In this document: piece after piece, positions 21,496 through 30,544 of the stretch
Layout of the letters: every line of letters starts with the position of its first letter
Position numbering within the stretch: the first letter of the stretch is position 1
Source of the DNA: Fictibacillus macauensis ZFHKF-1
GTDB lineage: Bacteria; Bacillota; Bacilli; Bacillales; Fictibacillaceae
DNA length: 64,000 bases
Assembly: GCF_000269865.1 (NCBI RefSeq)
Contig: NZ_AKKV01000026.1
Span: 186,001 to 250,000, forward strand
Direction of reading: 5' to 3'
Position numbers and translations under genes: made by a program
The notes under the pieces: generated by a model
The model's input: only the letters and a program-made list of their open reading frames with translations
Databases searched by the model: none
What the model was told of the DNA's origin: nothing

Positions 21496-21534
21496 TTAAG
21501 GACACAATTCGCACATGAATTGGTGTCCTTAATT
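21496..21534. terminator. Hairpin, possible bidirectional terminator
   Basis: TTAAGGACAC and GTGTCCTTAA pair, with inner AATTC/GAATT, and AATTTTG follows on the plus strand. No gene ends obviously here, so it may be a relic or the end of a small RNA. Confidence 0.5.
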
Positions 21535-21554
21535 TTGTTGTTAAATCGATCAGG

Positions 21555-21590
21555 GATGCTTCCGCAGTGTATAACACTGTGGAAGCATCT
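21555..21590 (+). terminator. Strong plus-strand terminator hairpin
   Basis: GATGCTTCCGCAGTGT pairs with ACACTGTGGAAGCATC around ATA (a 16-bp stem with one wobble), followed by seven T residues. No annotated plus-strand gene precedes it. It resembles the GATGCT...AGCATC hairpins that flank the tRNA-Arg copies. Confidence 0.75.
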
Positions 21591-21682
21591 TTTTTATTCC
21601 TGCAATATTTTGATGAAGTTCTCCTCGTTCCAATTTTTACTAAAAAAACTTCATTAAAAAAAGACAGAGCCAATTCAGTAAC

Positions 21683-21702
21683 AGGTTCGGTTGATGGGGA
21701 GA
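21683..21702. repeat. Short repeat, copy 2 of 2
   Basis: AGGTTCGGTTGATGGGGAGA, matching copy 1 at 21,455 in 18 of 20 positions. It is followed by the hairpin at 21,724. Confidence 0.7.
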
Positions 21703-21723
21703 GAACTTACAATAACAATAAAA

Positions 21724-21748
21724 AAAGAGGTGCAATTCGCGCCTCTTT
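21724..21748 (-). terminator. Terminator of the HIT/PP2C-like unit (bidirectional)
   Basis: AAAGAGGTGC pairs with GCGCCTCTTT, with A- and T-runs on the two sides, so it can work in both directions. It lies 48 bp beyond the PP2C-like gene's stop. Confidence 0.8.
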
Positions 21749-21795
21749 TTTTATTGTATTTCGCATCATATTTAGCATAGTAATCGGTAATTTAG

Positions 21796-22608
21796 TTACT
21801 GATTACTCGGTATCGTAACTTCCTTTAGGTTATTTACTTTCCAAGAAATTATGGTAGTGCTATCTCTCACATTATTTTCTTGGATATTTTGAAATATTGC
21901 TTTTATACTTTCCTCTTCCTTAGAATCGCCGAATGAATTATATATTTTTTTAGGGTTTGCATACGGTTCATTAGGACACTCAAGTAGACCATCTGTGGTT
22001 AGAAATAAGTGATTTTCTCCTTTTCTCAACTCTTTTACTCCCACGGTATAACAAGGTACATCTTGTTCAAATGTATTAACTTGTCCTATCCATTCATAAA
22101 ATTGCCTTTGATTTATTTGATATTGACCTAGCTTAGCTAATTCTGGATGGAATAAAAAAAGAATGCAGTCCCCAACAGAAAACCACCAAACATATTTACC
22201 TTTTCTAACAACAATTAAACAAGCGGTTTCTCCTTGTATATTATGGCAAGTAGATAAGAATTCTCTAGATTGAAACATACTTAATATTTTTTCTTCTAGT
22301 TTCTTAAACGCTTTTTGAGTTATGTCTAAAGATAATAAATGCTTTATCGCGTCCTTTTCGTTTGCGAACAATCCTACGACCTTTTCGGCACTCTCGGCTG
22401 TATTATGTGCATCTAAAATGATTACAAACTCCCAATTCTCTTTTTCGTTAAACCAGATTAGACATCCATCTTCATTTTTATATTGCCCTGCATTTGCATT
22501 CCCACCATATCGTCCTATAGTTATATGATTTAAACATACGATGCTTTCTCTATCAACAAAGGTTTCTTGACTTCCAATCCAACTAAAATCTCTAATATTA
22601 TTATTCAA
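21796..22608 (-). CDS. PP2C-like serine/threonine phosphatase family protein
   Basis: A 270-aa protein with the PP2C layout: GRYGGNANAGQYKNEDGCLIW near residue 34 (first metal Asp in EDG), VIILDAHN near 63 in place of the usual DGMGG/DGHG, GETACLIVV near 125, WWFSVGDCILFLF near 140, LFLTTDGLLE near 203, and RDSTTIISW near 248. Some canonical metal ligands differ, so it may be catalytically unusual. It overlaps the HIT gene by 8 bp, suggesting translational coupling. This unit interrupts the usual ilvC-leuA junction. Substrate unknown. Confidence 0.75.
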   Translation of the reverse strand: MNNNIRDFSWIGSQETFVDRESIVCLNHITIGRYGGNANAGQYKNEDGCLIWFNEKENWEFVIILDAHNTAESAEKVVGLFANEKDAIKHLLSLDITQKAFKKLEEKILSMFQSREFLSTCHNIQGETACLIVVRKGKYVWWFSVGDCILFLFHPELAKLGQYQINQRQFYEWIGQVNTFEQDVPCYTVGVKELRKGENHLFLTTDGLLECPNEPYANPKKIYNSFGDSKEEESIKAIFQNIQENNVRDSTTIISWKVNNLKEVTIPSNQ

Positions 22609-23053
22609 ATGGATTATCCTCTAAATATGTTTTAAGACGATTACAAAGTTTAATTACTTCATCGTTATCTCCCATCGGAGCAGCTTCCCAATCGTAAACT
22701 TCCATTGGACCCCAATGTTCTTTTGGTGTATTAGGATAACGAGCAACTAAGTGCATATGAAGATGGGGAACAGAATTACCTGAAATAAGTGAGTAGATAT
22801 GTTCCGCGTTTTCTGAATCTTTTAGTGCTTTACTAACTCTAGCCATAATGGTACCGAATGCTTTTGCTTCCTCTACTTTTAATTCGGCAAGGGTCGGTAC
22901 GTGTCTTTTTAAATCAATCATAATATGACCTAAATAATTAGGCTTATCACTTTTATCAATGTGACCAACATACACATATTCATCTTCATAAATAATAATT
23001 CCAGAAGTTTCGATAGTGCCAGCGTGTTTATTACAAATGAAGCAATCATCCAT
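22601..23053 (-). CDS. HIT-family nucleotide hydrolase/transferase
   Basis: A 150-aa histidine-triad protein. I use ATG 23,053 (MDDCFICNKHAG), because GGGTTGAT lies upstream and the longer reading adds 18 hydrophobic, unlikely residues. The N-terminal C-x2-C pair in DDCFICNKH is typical. The catalytic triad is in NSVPHLHMHLVARYP near residue 100, matching HxHxH. WGPMEVYDW near 115 follows. HIT proteins hydrolyse nucleotide phosphoramidates or dinucleoside polyphosphates; the substrate here is unknown. It overlaps the PP2C-like gene downstream. Confidence 0.88.
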   Translation of the reverse strand: MDDCFICNKHAGTIETSGIIIYEDEYVYVGHIDKSDKPNYLGHIMIDLKRHVPTLAELKVEEAKAFGTIMARVSKALKDSENAEHIYSLISGNSVPHLHMHLVARYPNTPKEHWGPMEVYDWEAAPMGDNDEVIKLCNRLKTYLEDNPFE

Positions 23054-23120
23054 ACAAATCAACCCTTTTTTAGTATTTATAGCATTATAATACAAAAAGA
23101 AAATCATTTATATAGTCTTT

Positions 23121-23465
23121 TTATCTCTGCCAGTTCTTGATAATACTCTGCCAAGGTCTGTGTATCGTTAGTAGAAGGTGGTTATGGGTAGTGAGAATAC
23201 TTGGGAATCTAGCATGTTTTTTCGCAAATTCATTGAGATGGACTTCCTTTTGTAAAATCGTATCCAATCCAATTTCCCCAAAGTTCATTTCCCAATCATA
23301 TGCGACATCGCTCCGAAATACATAGCGAGTTAATACATCTGCCGACACGACAATATGAGTAGGGAATTGAGTTTCTTCCACATCATCGTAGTGTTTTCCG
23401 CCCATTCCCTTTTGACGAACATTATTAAGATAATAGATCATTTCGTTTCGTAACGTTCTAAACAT
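23121..23465 (-). CDS. Unknown 114-117 aa protein, possibly decayed
   Basis: Not recognised. The frame runs from ATG 23,465 (or GTG 23,474). Its middle reads like ordinary protein (FPTHIVVSADVLTRYVFRSDVAYDWEM), while the end (HRPWQSIIKNWQR) could be frameshifted. Just upstream, another frame encodes a plausible peptide (ILEIDRETYYDQLEFLYRRC) that runs into this gene, so an earlier longer gene may have been split by a shift near 23,450. It lies between ilvC and the HIT/PP2C pair on the same strand. No transmembrane or catalytic motif is seen. Confidence 0.45.
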   Translation of the reverse strand: MFRTLRNEMIYYLNNVRQKGMGGKHYDDVEETQFPTHIVVSADVLTRYVFRSDVAYDWEMNFGEIGLDTILQKEVHLNEFAKKHARFPSILTTHNHLLLTIHRPWQSIIKNWQR

Positions 23466-23570
23466 TCCAAACACCTGCGATACAAAAACTCTAATTGATC
23501 GTAATACGTTTCTCTATCGATTTCTAAAATGTCGCACGGTCTAGTCACTGGCGTTCTACTTAAAAGCAAT

Positions 23571-24581
23571 TTAGCAAAATTTTTCCGGTGACTGTTGCTT
23601 TACAAACGGCATCATCTCTCGTAATTTACGGCCAACCACCTCAATTTCATGCTGACGCTCTCGTGCATTGACGGCGTGGAAAACAGGACGATTCGCTTGG
23701 TTTTCAAGAATCCAACTCTTCGCAAATTCACCACTTTGAATATCGGCTAACACTTGCTTCATACGTCCTTTCGTTTCCTCATTAACGATGCGTGGTCCTG
23801 ACGCAAAATCACCCCATTGCGCAGTATCAGAAATCGAATACCGCATGCCTTCTAATCCGCCTTCATACATAAGATCAACAATCAGTTTTAGTTCATGTAA
23901 ACATTCAAAGTATGCAACTTCCGGTTGATAGCCAGCTTCTGTTAATGTTTCAAACCCGGCTTTAACGAGCGATGTAAGTCCACCACATAATACCGCTTGT
24001 TCACCGAATAGGTCCGTTTCTGTTTCTTCTTTAAAGGTTGTTTCTAGTACTCCAGCGCGTGCTGCCCCAATTCCTTTCGCATAAGCAAGCGCCGTTTCTT
24101 TAGCCTGTCCACTCACATTTTGATTGACAGCAATTAACGCGGGGACTCCTGCTCCTCCTTCATACGTACGGCGCACAAGATGACCAGGTCCTTTTGGTGC
24201 AACTAAAAACACATCCACAAAAGCAGGAGGTACAATTTGATGAAAGTGAACGTTAAAGCCATGCGCAAATACGAGCGATTTTCCAGGAGCGAGCGCCGGT
24301 TCAATTGACTCCTTATACACGGTTGGTTGTAGTTCATCAGGAACTAACACCATAATTACGTCTGCTTCCTCACATGCCTGCGCCACACTTGTTACGGTTA
24401 AGCCGTCACGTTTTGCTTGCTCAAACGAGGATCCTTGTCGCACACCAACGACTACGTTATAGCCACTATCGTTTAAATTGAGGGCATGCGCATGTCCTTG
24501 CGAACCATATCCAATCACCGCTACGGTTTTTCCTTGTAAGTCGTTGCTTTCGATTTCGTTTTCATAATATACCTTTGCCAT
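23571..24581 (-). CDS. ilvC: Ketol-acid reductoisomerase (NADP+)
   Basis: Isomerises and reduces acetolactate or acetohydroxybutyrate in valine and isoleucine synthesis. The 336-aa class I enzyme shows the Rossmann motif [17 protein letters not shown] near residue 20, [11 protein letters not shown] (NADPH specificity loop), the catalytic region [26 protein letters not shown] near 127, and metal-binding [12 protein letters not shown] near 190. ATG 24,581 follows AAAGGAGAG. It follows ilvN in the ilvBNC unit. No strong terminator is visible after it. Confidence 0.98.
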   Translation of the reverse strand: MAKVYYENEIESNDLQGKTVAVIGYGSQGHAHALNLNDSGYNVVVGVRQGSSFEQAKRDGLTVTSVAQACEEADVIMVLVPDELQPTVYKESIEPALAPGKSLVFAHGFNVHFHQIVPPAFVDVFLVAPKGPGHLVRRTYEGGAGVPALIAVNQNVSGQAKETALAYAKGIGAARAGVLETTFKEETETDLFGEQAVLCGGLTSLVKAGFETLTEAGYQPEVAYFECLHELKLIVDLMYEGGLEGMRYSISDTAQWGDFASGPRIVNEETKGRMKQVLADIQSGEFAKSWILENQANRPVFHAVNARERQHEIEVVGRKLREMMPFVKQQSPEKFC

Positions 24582-24618
24582 TTTAAAATCTCTCCTTTAA
24601 GTTTAATAGTGGGAATTT

Positions 24619-25137
24619 TTAAATAATGGATGAGGAAACAAAGCTATGAACGGTTCGCTGTGTTCCTCGCGTCATCGCGGTTAGACCCGTTCGGGCAATG
24701 TCTGTTATGCCATATGGTCGTAACAGCTCAAGTAACGCTTCTACTTTTTCATGATTACCTGTCACTTCAATCGTAATCGTCTCGCTGCTAACATCAATAA
24801 TACTTGCGCGAAACGGCTGGATTAACACCGTTACTTCACTGCGCATTTGTGGTGTAGCTGCAACTTTCACAAGCGCTAATTCGCGCGCAACAAGTGCTAG
24901 CTCTGTGATGTCAATCACTTTTAAAATATCAATCTGTTTGTGTAATTGCTTAATAAGTTGTTCTACTTTACGATGATCCTCTACTTCAACAACAATTGTA
25001 ACTTTTGATAGTTCTTGTGTATGGGCATGCCCGACAGAAATACTTTCGATATTAAACTGGCGCTTCGTTAAGACACTTGTTATGCGTTGTAACACGCCAC
25101 TTTGGTTTTGTACAGTCGCCGTAATCATGCGTCTCAT
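24619..25137 (-). CDS. ilvN: Acetolactate synthase small (regulatory) subunit
   Basis: Regulatory partner of IlvB that confers valine feedback inhibition. The 172-aa protein has an N-terminal ACT domain ([32 protein letters not shown]) and a C-terminal regulatory half ([27 protein letters not shown]). Its start overlaps the ilvB stop by 4 bp, implying translational coupling and stoichiometric synthesis. The gene is called ilvH in B. subtilis. Confidence 0.96.
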   Translation of the reverse strand: MRRMITATVQNQSGVLQRITSVLTKRQFNIESISVGHAHTQELSKVTIVVEVEDHRKVEQLIKQLHKQIDILKVIDITELALVARELALVKVAATPQMRSEVTVLIQPFRASIIDVSSETITIEVTGNHEKVEALLELLRPYGITDIARTGLTAMTRGTQRTVHSFVSSSII

Positions 25138-26852
25138 TTTTTCACCCCTAGCATTTGATGAATGCCTTGACCTGGTGCAATCATCGGATACACATTTTCA
25201 TCAGAGGCGACTCGGCAATCTAGTAAATACGGACCCTTACTGTGAAGAGCCTTTGCCACATGTGTTCGTACCTCTTGCGGTGTTGACACCGTTGCTGCTG
25301 GAATGTTATACGCTTCTGCTAGTTTGACAAAATCCGGCTGCACCGGCAACAACGATTGTGAATAGCGTTCCTCATAGAAAATTTGTTGCCATTGTCGAAC
25401 CATACCGAGTGATTGGTTGTTAACGATGATTACAATGACCGCTAATTGTCGTTCTTGAAGGACAGAAAGCTCTTGCAAGGTCATTTGAAAACCACCATCG
25501 CCTACAATGGCTACAACCGGCAAATCCGGTTTCCCCATTTTAGCGCCAATTGCTGCCGGAAAACCAAAGCCCATCGTTCCTAATCCTCCAGACGTTACCC
25601 AGCGATTGGGTTTCGTAAAACCATAATATTGCGCACTCCACATTTGATGTTGACCCACATCGGTCGTTACAACTGCCTCGCCTTTTGTTTCTTCGTGAAC
25701 AAGTTGAAGCAATTGTTGTGGCTTTAATACCTCTTCGCTTGTGTCATACCACAACGGATAGTGTTCTTTATAATTGGCAAGTGTCGCTACCCATTCTTGC
25801 GTTTCACCTCGTTCTGTTTCTAACGCTAGCATTGTCTGAAGCGTTTGTTTGGCACAACCGACAATGGGAATCGTCGGTTCAATGATTTTGCCAATTTCAG
25901 CAGGATCAATATCAATATGAGCAATCGTCGCTTTACTCGCAAAATGATTTAGATTCCCGGTGAGGCGATCATCAAAGCGAGCGCCAATGCCAATGAGTAA
26001 ATCACAGTCATACAATGCCATATTGGCGGCATACGTTCCATGCATCCCTGCCATCCCTAGAAATAAATCATGATTGTACGGAAAAGTCCCAAGTCCTAAT
26101 AACGTATTTGCTACGGGAATGTGATACTGTTCAGCAAAATTACGAAGGGCCTCTTCGCCTTTTGCCACTAACACACCGGCACCTGCTAAAATGACAGGCC
26201 GTTTCGCGTTCGTGACAGCCTCCATTAATCGTTTCACTTGTAATACATTCGGTCTCACAGTTGGCTCATAACCTGGTAGGGAAACGGGCGGATGTGATTC
26301 ATAGTCACCGAGAGCGGTCGAAACGTCTTTTGGAATATCAATAACAACCGGACCCGGTCGTCCCGTTTGCGCGATATGGAAAGCTTCCGCAATCATTCTC
26401 GGTAGGTCTTCTGGCTTCTGCACTTGAACATTATGTTTCGTAATCGGCATCGTAATTCCAACAATATCTGCTTCTTGGAAGGCGTCTGTCCCAATAACAG
26501 AGGTAGCCACTTGGCCTGTAAAGATTACGAGTGGCAAAGAATCAATCATCGCATCAGCAATACCTGTAACAAGATTCGTTGCCCCAGGCCCTGATGTTGC
26601 AATTACTACACCCGCTTTTCCGGTAACCCGTGCGTAGCCTTGGGCAGCATGAATAGCACCTTGTTCGTGTCGCGTTAAAATATGCTGTAAGTTTCGTTTG
26701 TAAAGCGCATCATAAATGGGAAGTACAGCTCCTCCTGGATAACCAAAAATCACATCAACTTGTTGTGCTTCCAATGCCTCCATCAGCATTTCTGCTCCAG
26801 ACATTGTTGTTGTCTTCTTTCGTTCTTTTTCAGCCACGAAACTGGCCTTCAT
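25134..26852 (-). CDS. ilvB: Acetolactate synthase large (catalytic) subunit
   Basis: TPP- and FAD-dependent enzyme that makes acetolactate or acetohydroxybutyrate. The start at 26,852 ([13 protein letters not shown]) follows AAAGGGGGAG; the longer frame extends into the T-box terminator and is unlikely. 572 aa. Features are [17 protein letters not shown] with the following conserved [15 protein letters not shown] (catalytic Glu of TPP activation), [16 protein letters not shown], and the TPP motif [15 protein letters not shown]...NNQSLGMV near 460-495. A leucine-type T-box leader precedes it. Confidence 0.98.
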   Translation of the reverse strand: MKASFVAEKERKKTTTMSGAEMLMEALEAQQVDVIFGYPGGAVLPIYDALYKRNLQHILTRHEQGAIHAAQGYARVTGKAGVVIATSGPGATNLVTGIADAMIDSLPLVIFTGQVATSVIGTDAFQEADIVGITMPITKHNVQVQKPEDLPRMIAEAFHIAQTGRPGPVVIDIPKDVSTALGDYESHPPVSLPGYEPTVRPNVLQVKRLMEAVTNAKRPVILAGAGVLVAKGEEALRNFAEQYHIPVANTLLGLGTFPYNHDLFLGMAGMHGTYAANMALYDCDLLIGIGARFDDRLTGNLNHFASKATIAHIDIDPAEIGKIIEPTIPIVGCAKQTLQTMLALETERGETQEWVATLANYKEHYPLWYDTSEEVLKPQQLLQLVHEETKGEAVVTTDVGQHQMWSAQYYGFTKPNRWVTSGGLGTMGFGFPAAIGAKMGKPDLPVVAIVGDGGFQMTLQELSVLQERQLAVIVIIVNNQSLGMVRQWQQIFYEERYSQSLLPVQPDFVKLAEAYNIPAATVSTPQEVRTHVAKALHSKGPYLLDCRVASDENVYPMIAPGQGIHQMLGVKK

Positions 26853-26886
26853 ACTAGCTCCCCCTTTGCCATTCTGCTTATAAATG

Positions 26887-27170
26887 AAAAAAGCCTTCTC
26901 ACGCCCTCGGCAAGTCCTACTTACCAAAAGGGGTGAAAAGACTTCTTTTCACGGTACCACCCTTGTTCACGACTCTGTTACAAGCCGCCTCAAAGACATT
27001 GTTGCTGTCTGTTTTTGCTAACGAGTTATCCTAAAATAACCCGGCCTGCTCTACTACATTTCGAAAAGGCACTCAGGGGTGAGATCCCAACAGAAGTCCT
27101 TACCGGTTCTCAGCTTTCCCGGTTCTCTGTAAAAGTCCTTTCTGTTTTCGTTCCCCGTCTTCGTTTTCTC
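26887..27170 (-). promoter_or_regulatory. T-box riboswitch leader of ilvBNC
   Basis: The minus strand contains AAGGGTGGTACCG (from 26,964 down). A terminator follows with arms AAGTCTTTTCACCCCT and AGGGCGTGAGAAGGCT, ending in TTTTTTC. Stem I includes GAGAACCGGGAAAGCTGAG and CTCACCCCTGAGTGCC; CTC at 27,081-27,083 is the likely specifier. It occupies the whole ilvD-ilvB gap, beginning 3 bp after the ilvD stop. It may therefore act on readthrough from ilvD as well as on any local promoter. Confidence 0.93.
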
Positions 27171-27172
27171 TA

Positions 27173-28840
27173 TTAAATTTTTAAAATACCACCCGTGTTA
27201 GCTGAAGTTACGAGCTTCGCATACCGAGCTAAATAACCAGATTGAATTTTTGGTGCAGGCTGTTGCCAGTTCGCTTTTCGTTGTTGCCATTCTTCTTGTG
27301 ATAATTGAGCTTCAATGGTTCGATCAAGTAAATTAATTACGATGGTATCGCCATTTTCTAAAAATGCGATGGGTCCGCCTTCTGCTGCCTCTGGCGACAT
27401 ATGACCAATGGAGATGCCGCGTGAGGCACCAGAAAATCGCCCGTCTGTTAACAGCGCCACTTTTGTACTTAGTCCTCGACCGGCAATTGCTGACGTTGGC
27501 GTTAGCATTTCAGGCATGCCCGGTCCACCTTTTGGACCTTCGTAACGAATAACCACGACATGTCCTTCTTTTACTTCACCCGCGTGAATGCCTTCAATCG
27601 CTTCCTCTTGTGATTCATAAACGATTACTTCGCCTTCAAAGGTTTGAATGGAAGGATCCACGGCACCCACTTTAATGACACAGCCGTCAGGTGCGATATT
27701 GCCAAATAGAATTGACAAGCCACCCACTGGCGAGTACGCATGCGCCTCATCACGAATGACATCAGAATTGGTTACTTCAGCATTTTGAATGTTTTCATAT
27801 AAGCTTTTTCCCGTAATCGTAAGCCGTTCTTTATGAATGGCACCAGGAATGTTACTTAACTGCTTAATAATGGCGCTCACACCACCGGCTTCATGCACAT
27901 CTTGCATCGTGTAATCAGAAGCAGGACTAATTTTAGATAAGTATGGAACGCGACGCGCCACTTCATTAATGCGCTCTAAGTCGTAATCAATACCCGCTTC
28001 ATTCGCAATGGCTAACATATGAAGCACTGTATTCGTCGATCCTCCCATCGCCATATCGAGAGCAAACGCATCATCAATGGCTTGCTTTGTAATAATGTCG
28101 CGCGGCGTAATGTTATTCTCTACGAGCTTCATGAGATGCTGTGCCGCCTCTTTATATAAAGAATTGCGTTCTTTTGATGTCGCTACAAGCGTTCCGTTTC
28201 CTGGTAATGTAATGCCAAGCATTTCCATGATGGAGTTCATACTATTTGCGGTGAACATTCCAGAGCATGAGCCGCATGTTGGACAAGCACTCGTTTCTAG
28301 CTCAAGTAACTCATCGCGACTCATCTTTCCAGAAAGATGAGCGCCTACTCCTTCAAAAACGGACGCTAGCGATAGTGATTTCCCTACGGAAGATTTACCT
28401 GCTTCCATCGGCCCACCCGATACGAAAACAGCTGGAACATTCGTCCGAACCGCTGCCATGAGCATCCCTGGTGTAATTTTGTCACAATTCGGAATATAAA
28501 AGACGCCATCAAACCAATGCGCATTAATGACCGTTTCAGCAGAATCCGCAATAATTTCTCGACTAGGAAGCGAATAGCGCATTCCAATATGCCCCATAGC
28601 AATGCCATCATCGACACCGATTGTATTAAACTCAAACGGAATGCCTCCAGCTTCGCGGATCGCTTCCTTTACAACTTCACCGACTTTATTTAAATGCATG
28701 TGACCCGGAATAATATCCACATACGAGTTACATACACCGATAAATGGCTTATGCATATCCTCTTCTTTCACGCCTGCCGCATGAAGTAAACTGCGATGAG
28801 GCGCACGATCAATGCCTTGCTTAATCATGTTACTGCGCAT
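27173..28840 (-). CDS. ilvD: Dihydroxy-acid dehydratase
   Basis: Fe-S dehydratase that makes the 2-keto acids of valine and isoleucine. The 555-aa protein shows [17 protein letters not shown] near residue 35, [17 protein letters not shown] near 117, [18 protein letters not shown] near 187, and [27 protein letters not shown] near 461. The three cysteine sites match the cluster ligands of the family. ATG 28,840 lies behind a poor ribosome site (GGGAGTTGTTAGT). It is upstream of the ilvB T-box and has its own promoter in the duplicated block. Confidence 0.98.
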   Translation of the reverse strand: MRSNMIKQGIDRAPHRSLLHAAGVKEEDMHKPFIGVCNSYVDIIPGHMHLNKVGEVVKEAIREAGGIPFEFNTIGVDDGIAMGHIGMRYSLPSREIIADSAETVINAHWFDGVFYIPNCDKITPGMLMAAVRTNVPAVFVSGGPMEAGKSSVGKSLSLASVFEGVGAHLSGKMSRDELLELETSACPTCGSCSGMFTANSMNSIMEMLGITLPGNGTLVATSKERNSLYKEAAQHLMKLVENNITPRDIITKQAIDDAFALDMAMGGSTNTVLHMLAIANEAGIDYDLERINEVARRVPYLSKISPASDYTMQDVHEAGGVSAIIKQLSNIPGAIHKERLTITGKSLYENIQNAEVTNSDVIRDEAHAYSPVGGLSILFGNIAPDGCVIKVGAVDPSIQTFEGEVIVYESQEEAIEGIHAGEVKEGHVVVIRYEGPKGGPGMPEMLTPTSAIAGRGLSTKVALLTDGRFSGASRGISIGHMSPEAAEGGPIAFLENGDTIVINLLDRTIEAQLSQEEWQQRKANWQQPAPKIQSGYLARYAKLVTSANTGGILKI

Positions 28841-28919
28841 ACTAACAACTCCCGTGCTAAAGTTTCCATTTTTTAAATTAAGTGAATATTCATAATTGCT
28901 TTAATTGATATTGCTGATT

Positions 28920-28948
28920 ATCTTACGCCCCTTTTCTATTGCGGTCAA
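28920..28948 (-). promoter_or_regulatory. Sigma-A-type promoter of ilvD
   Basis: On the minus strand TTGACC (28,943-28,948), a 17-nt spacer, then TAAGAT (28,920-28,925), identical in both hexamers to the leuA promoter. Unlike leuA and ilvB, I see no T-box between this promoter and ilvD. Confidence 0.75.
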
Positions 28949-29064
28949 CCGCTTTTTTTCGAAAAAAAGTGATTTATCTGTCAATTCAGACATCCTGTAT
29001 CCGCTTACAGTATGGACGTAGCAATGGTTCACAGCAAAGCAAAAATATTTATGAATAAAATGCG

Positions 29065-29078
29065 TTAAAGCGTTTACA
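29065..29078. promoter_or_regulatory. CcpA (cre)-like site upstream of ilvD
   Basis: TTAAAGCGTTTACA matches the cre consensus TGWAANCGNTNWCA in 13 of 14 positions. It lies about 117 bp upstream of the -35 hexamer. CcpA activates the ilv-leu operon of B. subtilis from an upstream cre, so an activating role is plausible. Confidence 0.55.
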
Positions 29079-29176
29079 TAGTAAGAAAAAAAGAGAGGTG
29101 CTGTCACGGTTCAGTGAGCATAATTACTTTAGTGAAGTAAAACCTAAGCGGTATGGTTAAGAAAAACAATGAAAGG

Positions 29177-29203
29177 CAGAGCGTAATATGCTCTGTTTTT
29201 TTG
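29177..29203 (+). terminator. Plus-strand terminator hairpin left of the island
   Basis: CAGAGC and GCTCTG pair around GTAATAT, followed by seven T residues. No plus-strand gene is seen upstream, so the transcript it ends is unknown. Confidence 0.65.
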
Positions 29204-29320
29204 ATTTGATGAAAAAACAAGGCATTATTTTTTTTAAAAATAGACAAGCTTTTTCAGTAGAAATTTAAATTTTAGTTGGAAGGAGTAGGTCTTTTGCTGA
29301 AATATGTAAGCATAAAAAAG

Positions 29321-29359
29321 AGGATGCTCCCACAGTATTATAAGCTGTGTTAGCATCCT
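29321..29359 (-). terminator. Terminator downstream of the left tRNA-Arg remnant (host copy)
   Basis: AGGATGCT-CACAG pairs with CTGTG-AGCATCCT, and CTTTTTTATG follows on the minus strand. This was presumably the native terminator of the tRNA-Arg gene before the island entered. A diverged copy lies at 40,275 inside the island. Confidence 0.8.
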
Positions 29360-29395
29360 TATCTGTTTAAAACCTTATCAGATCAAGGTTTCAGT

Positions 29396-29481
29396 ATGTA
29401 AGTAAATGGCGTCCCAGGAGGGATTCGAACCCCCGACCGTACGCTTAGAAGGCGTATGCTCTATCCTGCTGAGCTACTGGG
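29396..29481. repeat. attL: 86-bp direct repeat
   Basis: Identical over 86 bp to 40,351-40,436. It covers 11 bp of downstream flank and nearly all of the tRNA-Arg sequence, stopping two bases short of its 5' end. Confidence 0.95.
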
Positions 29482-29483
29482 GG
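29407..29483 (-). pseudogene. tRNA-Arg(UCU) remnant at attL
   Basis: Same sequence as the intact right copy except that the first two acceptor-stem bases are CC instead of GU. They would oppose C72 and A71 and cannot pair. D, anticodon (UCU) and T arms and the encoded CCA are intact. It has the native 3' end joined to island sequence at its 5' side, so it probably lacks the native promoter and is not expressed as tRNA. Confidence 0.85.
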
Positions 29484-29726
29484 GATGCTGTTCCTTATCA
29501 GCCAAAACACAGGCATATAAAAGGTTAGCACAGATTAAATTTTCACTGTATGGCTACAATATATAATAGTAGGGATTAGTACATTTCCCTAACAAAGTTC
29601 TATTACCTTATTTAACAGGATAACTCACAATTTTACAGTTTTCAAGCATATTTTTACAGTATTTAATTTATATACAATGTTTACTTTTAAAGCACACTTA
29701 CTTTAGTCATCTGAAAAATGAAAAAA

Positions 29727-29761
29727 GAGACAGCCTAGGATGTTACTCCCTAAGCCATCTC
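29727..29761 (-). terminator. Terminator of the 257-aa HNH gene
   Basis: GAGATGGCTTAGG can pair with CCTAGGCTGTCTC (10 Watson-Crick pairs of 13), then TTTTTTC on the minus strand. It overlaps the last codons. The gap 29,484-29,726 to its left holds no gene; it has two TTTTTACAG-like words (about 29,630 and 29,652) that could be integrase arm sites. Confidence 0.7.
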
Positions 29762-30523
29762 CTGTAATTGCTCTTTATTAAACTCCTGGTATATGTCTGC
29801 CCTTCTCTTTCCTGTTACTATCATTCCTACTGTAGACCTTGCTACCTTATACCTATCTGCAATATCTGTCTGAGTCATCCCTTTAACAAAGTACATTTCT
29901 AAAATATGTCTTACTGCTCCTGCTGTTAACTTACTGCTCTTAGGTCTTACTGCATCTTTGTTAAGGTTTTTAAACATTACAAATAGTCCTGAATGGTTCT
30001 TTCCTTTAAGGATTTTAATTACTGAGCCTACTGGAATATTAAAAGCTTCTGACAACTCCTCTATGCTCCTATCTGATTGATAAAATCCCTCTAACATTTC
30101 ATAAGCTTCATAAGGTGTAACCTTTGCCTCTAAAGGCTTATCAGTTAGCCCAATAATATAAGCATGAGTTAAGTTATCTGCCTGACTTAAATATTCAAGG
30201 TTACTAAGACTATTATCTGTCTTGACTCCTGAGATATGGTTAATTGTCTTACCCTCAGCCATCTGTTTAATATACTCCTCAGCATCTGCAAGTATCATTA
30301 CAATGTGATGTAGGTAAACTGTAGTATTTTTTCCTTTATGTCTTAAAGTATAAAACAGGTAGCCTTGCTGAGTTGTGCTTGATTTTCTATCTCCTTTGCT
30401 ACCTATCAAGCTTTGAATTGTAACAATGCCTGACTCAAGGTCATAACTACTACCATCTAGCTCCATATACTTATTAACTAATTCTACTCTGTTTTTCAAC
30501 TGTTCTACATTTAATCTAATCAT
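29750..30523 (-). CDS. HNH endonuclease with C-terminal helix-turn-helix segments
   Basis: A 257-aa protein starting at ATG 30,523 (MIRLNVEQLK), which has GGAGG 8 nt upstream; an ATG 15 nt earlier lies over that site. The HNH fold is visible as VYLHHIV (about 69-75), KTINHISGVKTDNSLSNLEYL (93-113) and SQADNLTHAY, as in homing-type HNH nucleases. The C-terminal half has two HTH-like segments: RSIEELSEAFNIPVGSVIKILKG and MTQTDIADRYKVARSTVGMIVTG. It could be a homing or phage-type nuclease or a regulator. It lies 21 bp after the HTH gene, in one operon. Confidence 0.75.
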   Translation of the reverse strand: MIRLNVEQLKNRVELVNKYMELDGSSYDLESGIVTIQSLIGSKGDRKSSTTQQGYLFYTLRHKGKNTTVYLHHIVMILADAEEYIKQMAEGKTINHISGVKTDNSLSNLEYLSQADNLTHAYIIGLTDKPLEAKVTPYEAYEMLEGFYQSDRSIEELSEAFNIPVGSVIKILKGKNHSGLFVMFKNLNKDAVRPKSSKLTAGAVRHILEMYFVKGMTQTDIADRYKVARSTVGMIVTGKRRADIYQEFNKEQLQEMA

Positions 30524-30544
30524 CCTTAATTCCTCCATAGTGTT

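Larger units (their letters stand above)
28905..29165 (-). repeat. Duplicated promoter block, ilvD copy
   Basis: Diverged copy of 21,105-21,430. It shares the promoter, AAAAAAAGTGATTTATCTGT, CTGTATCCGCTTACAGT and the outer ACTTTAGTGAAGTAAAACC segment. Confidence 0.85.

Noticed and set aside
21371-21673. 100-codon minus-strand frame
   Set aside because: It crosses a strong plus-strand terminator, a hairpin and a repeat copy; no ribosome site.
29407-29483. Second functional tRNA-Arg
   Set aside because: Acceptor positions 1-2 cannot pair with 71-72 and the host 5' flank is missing.
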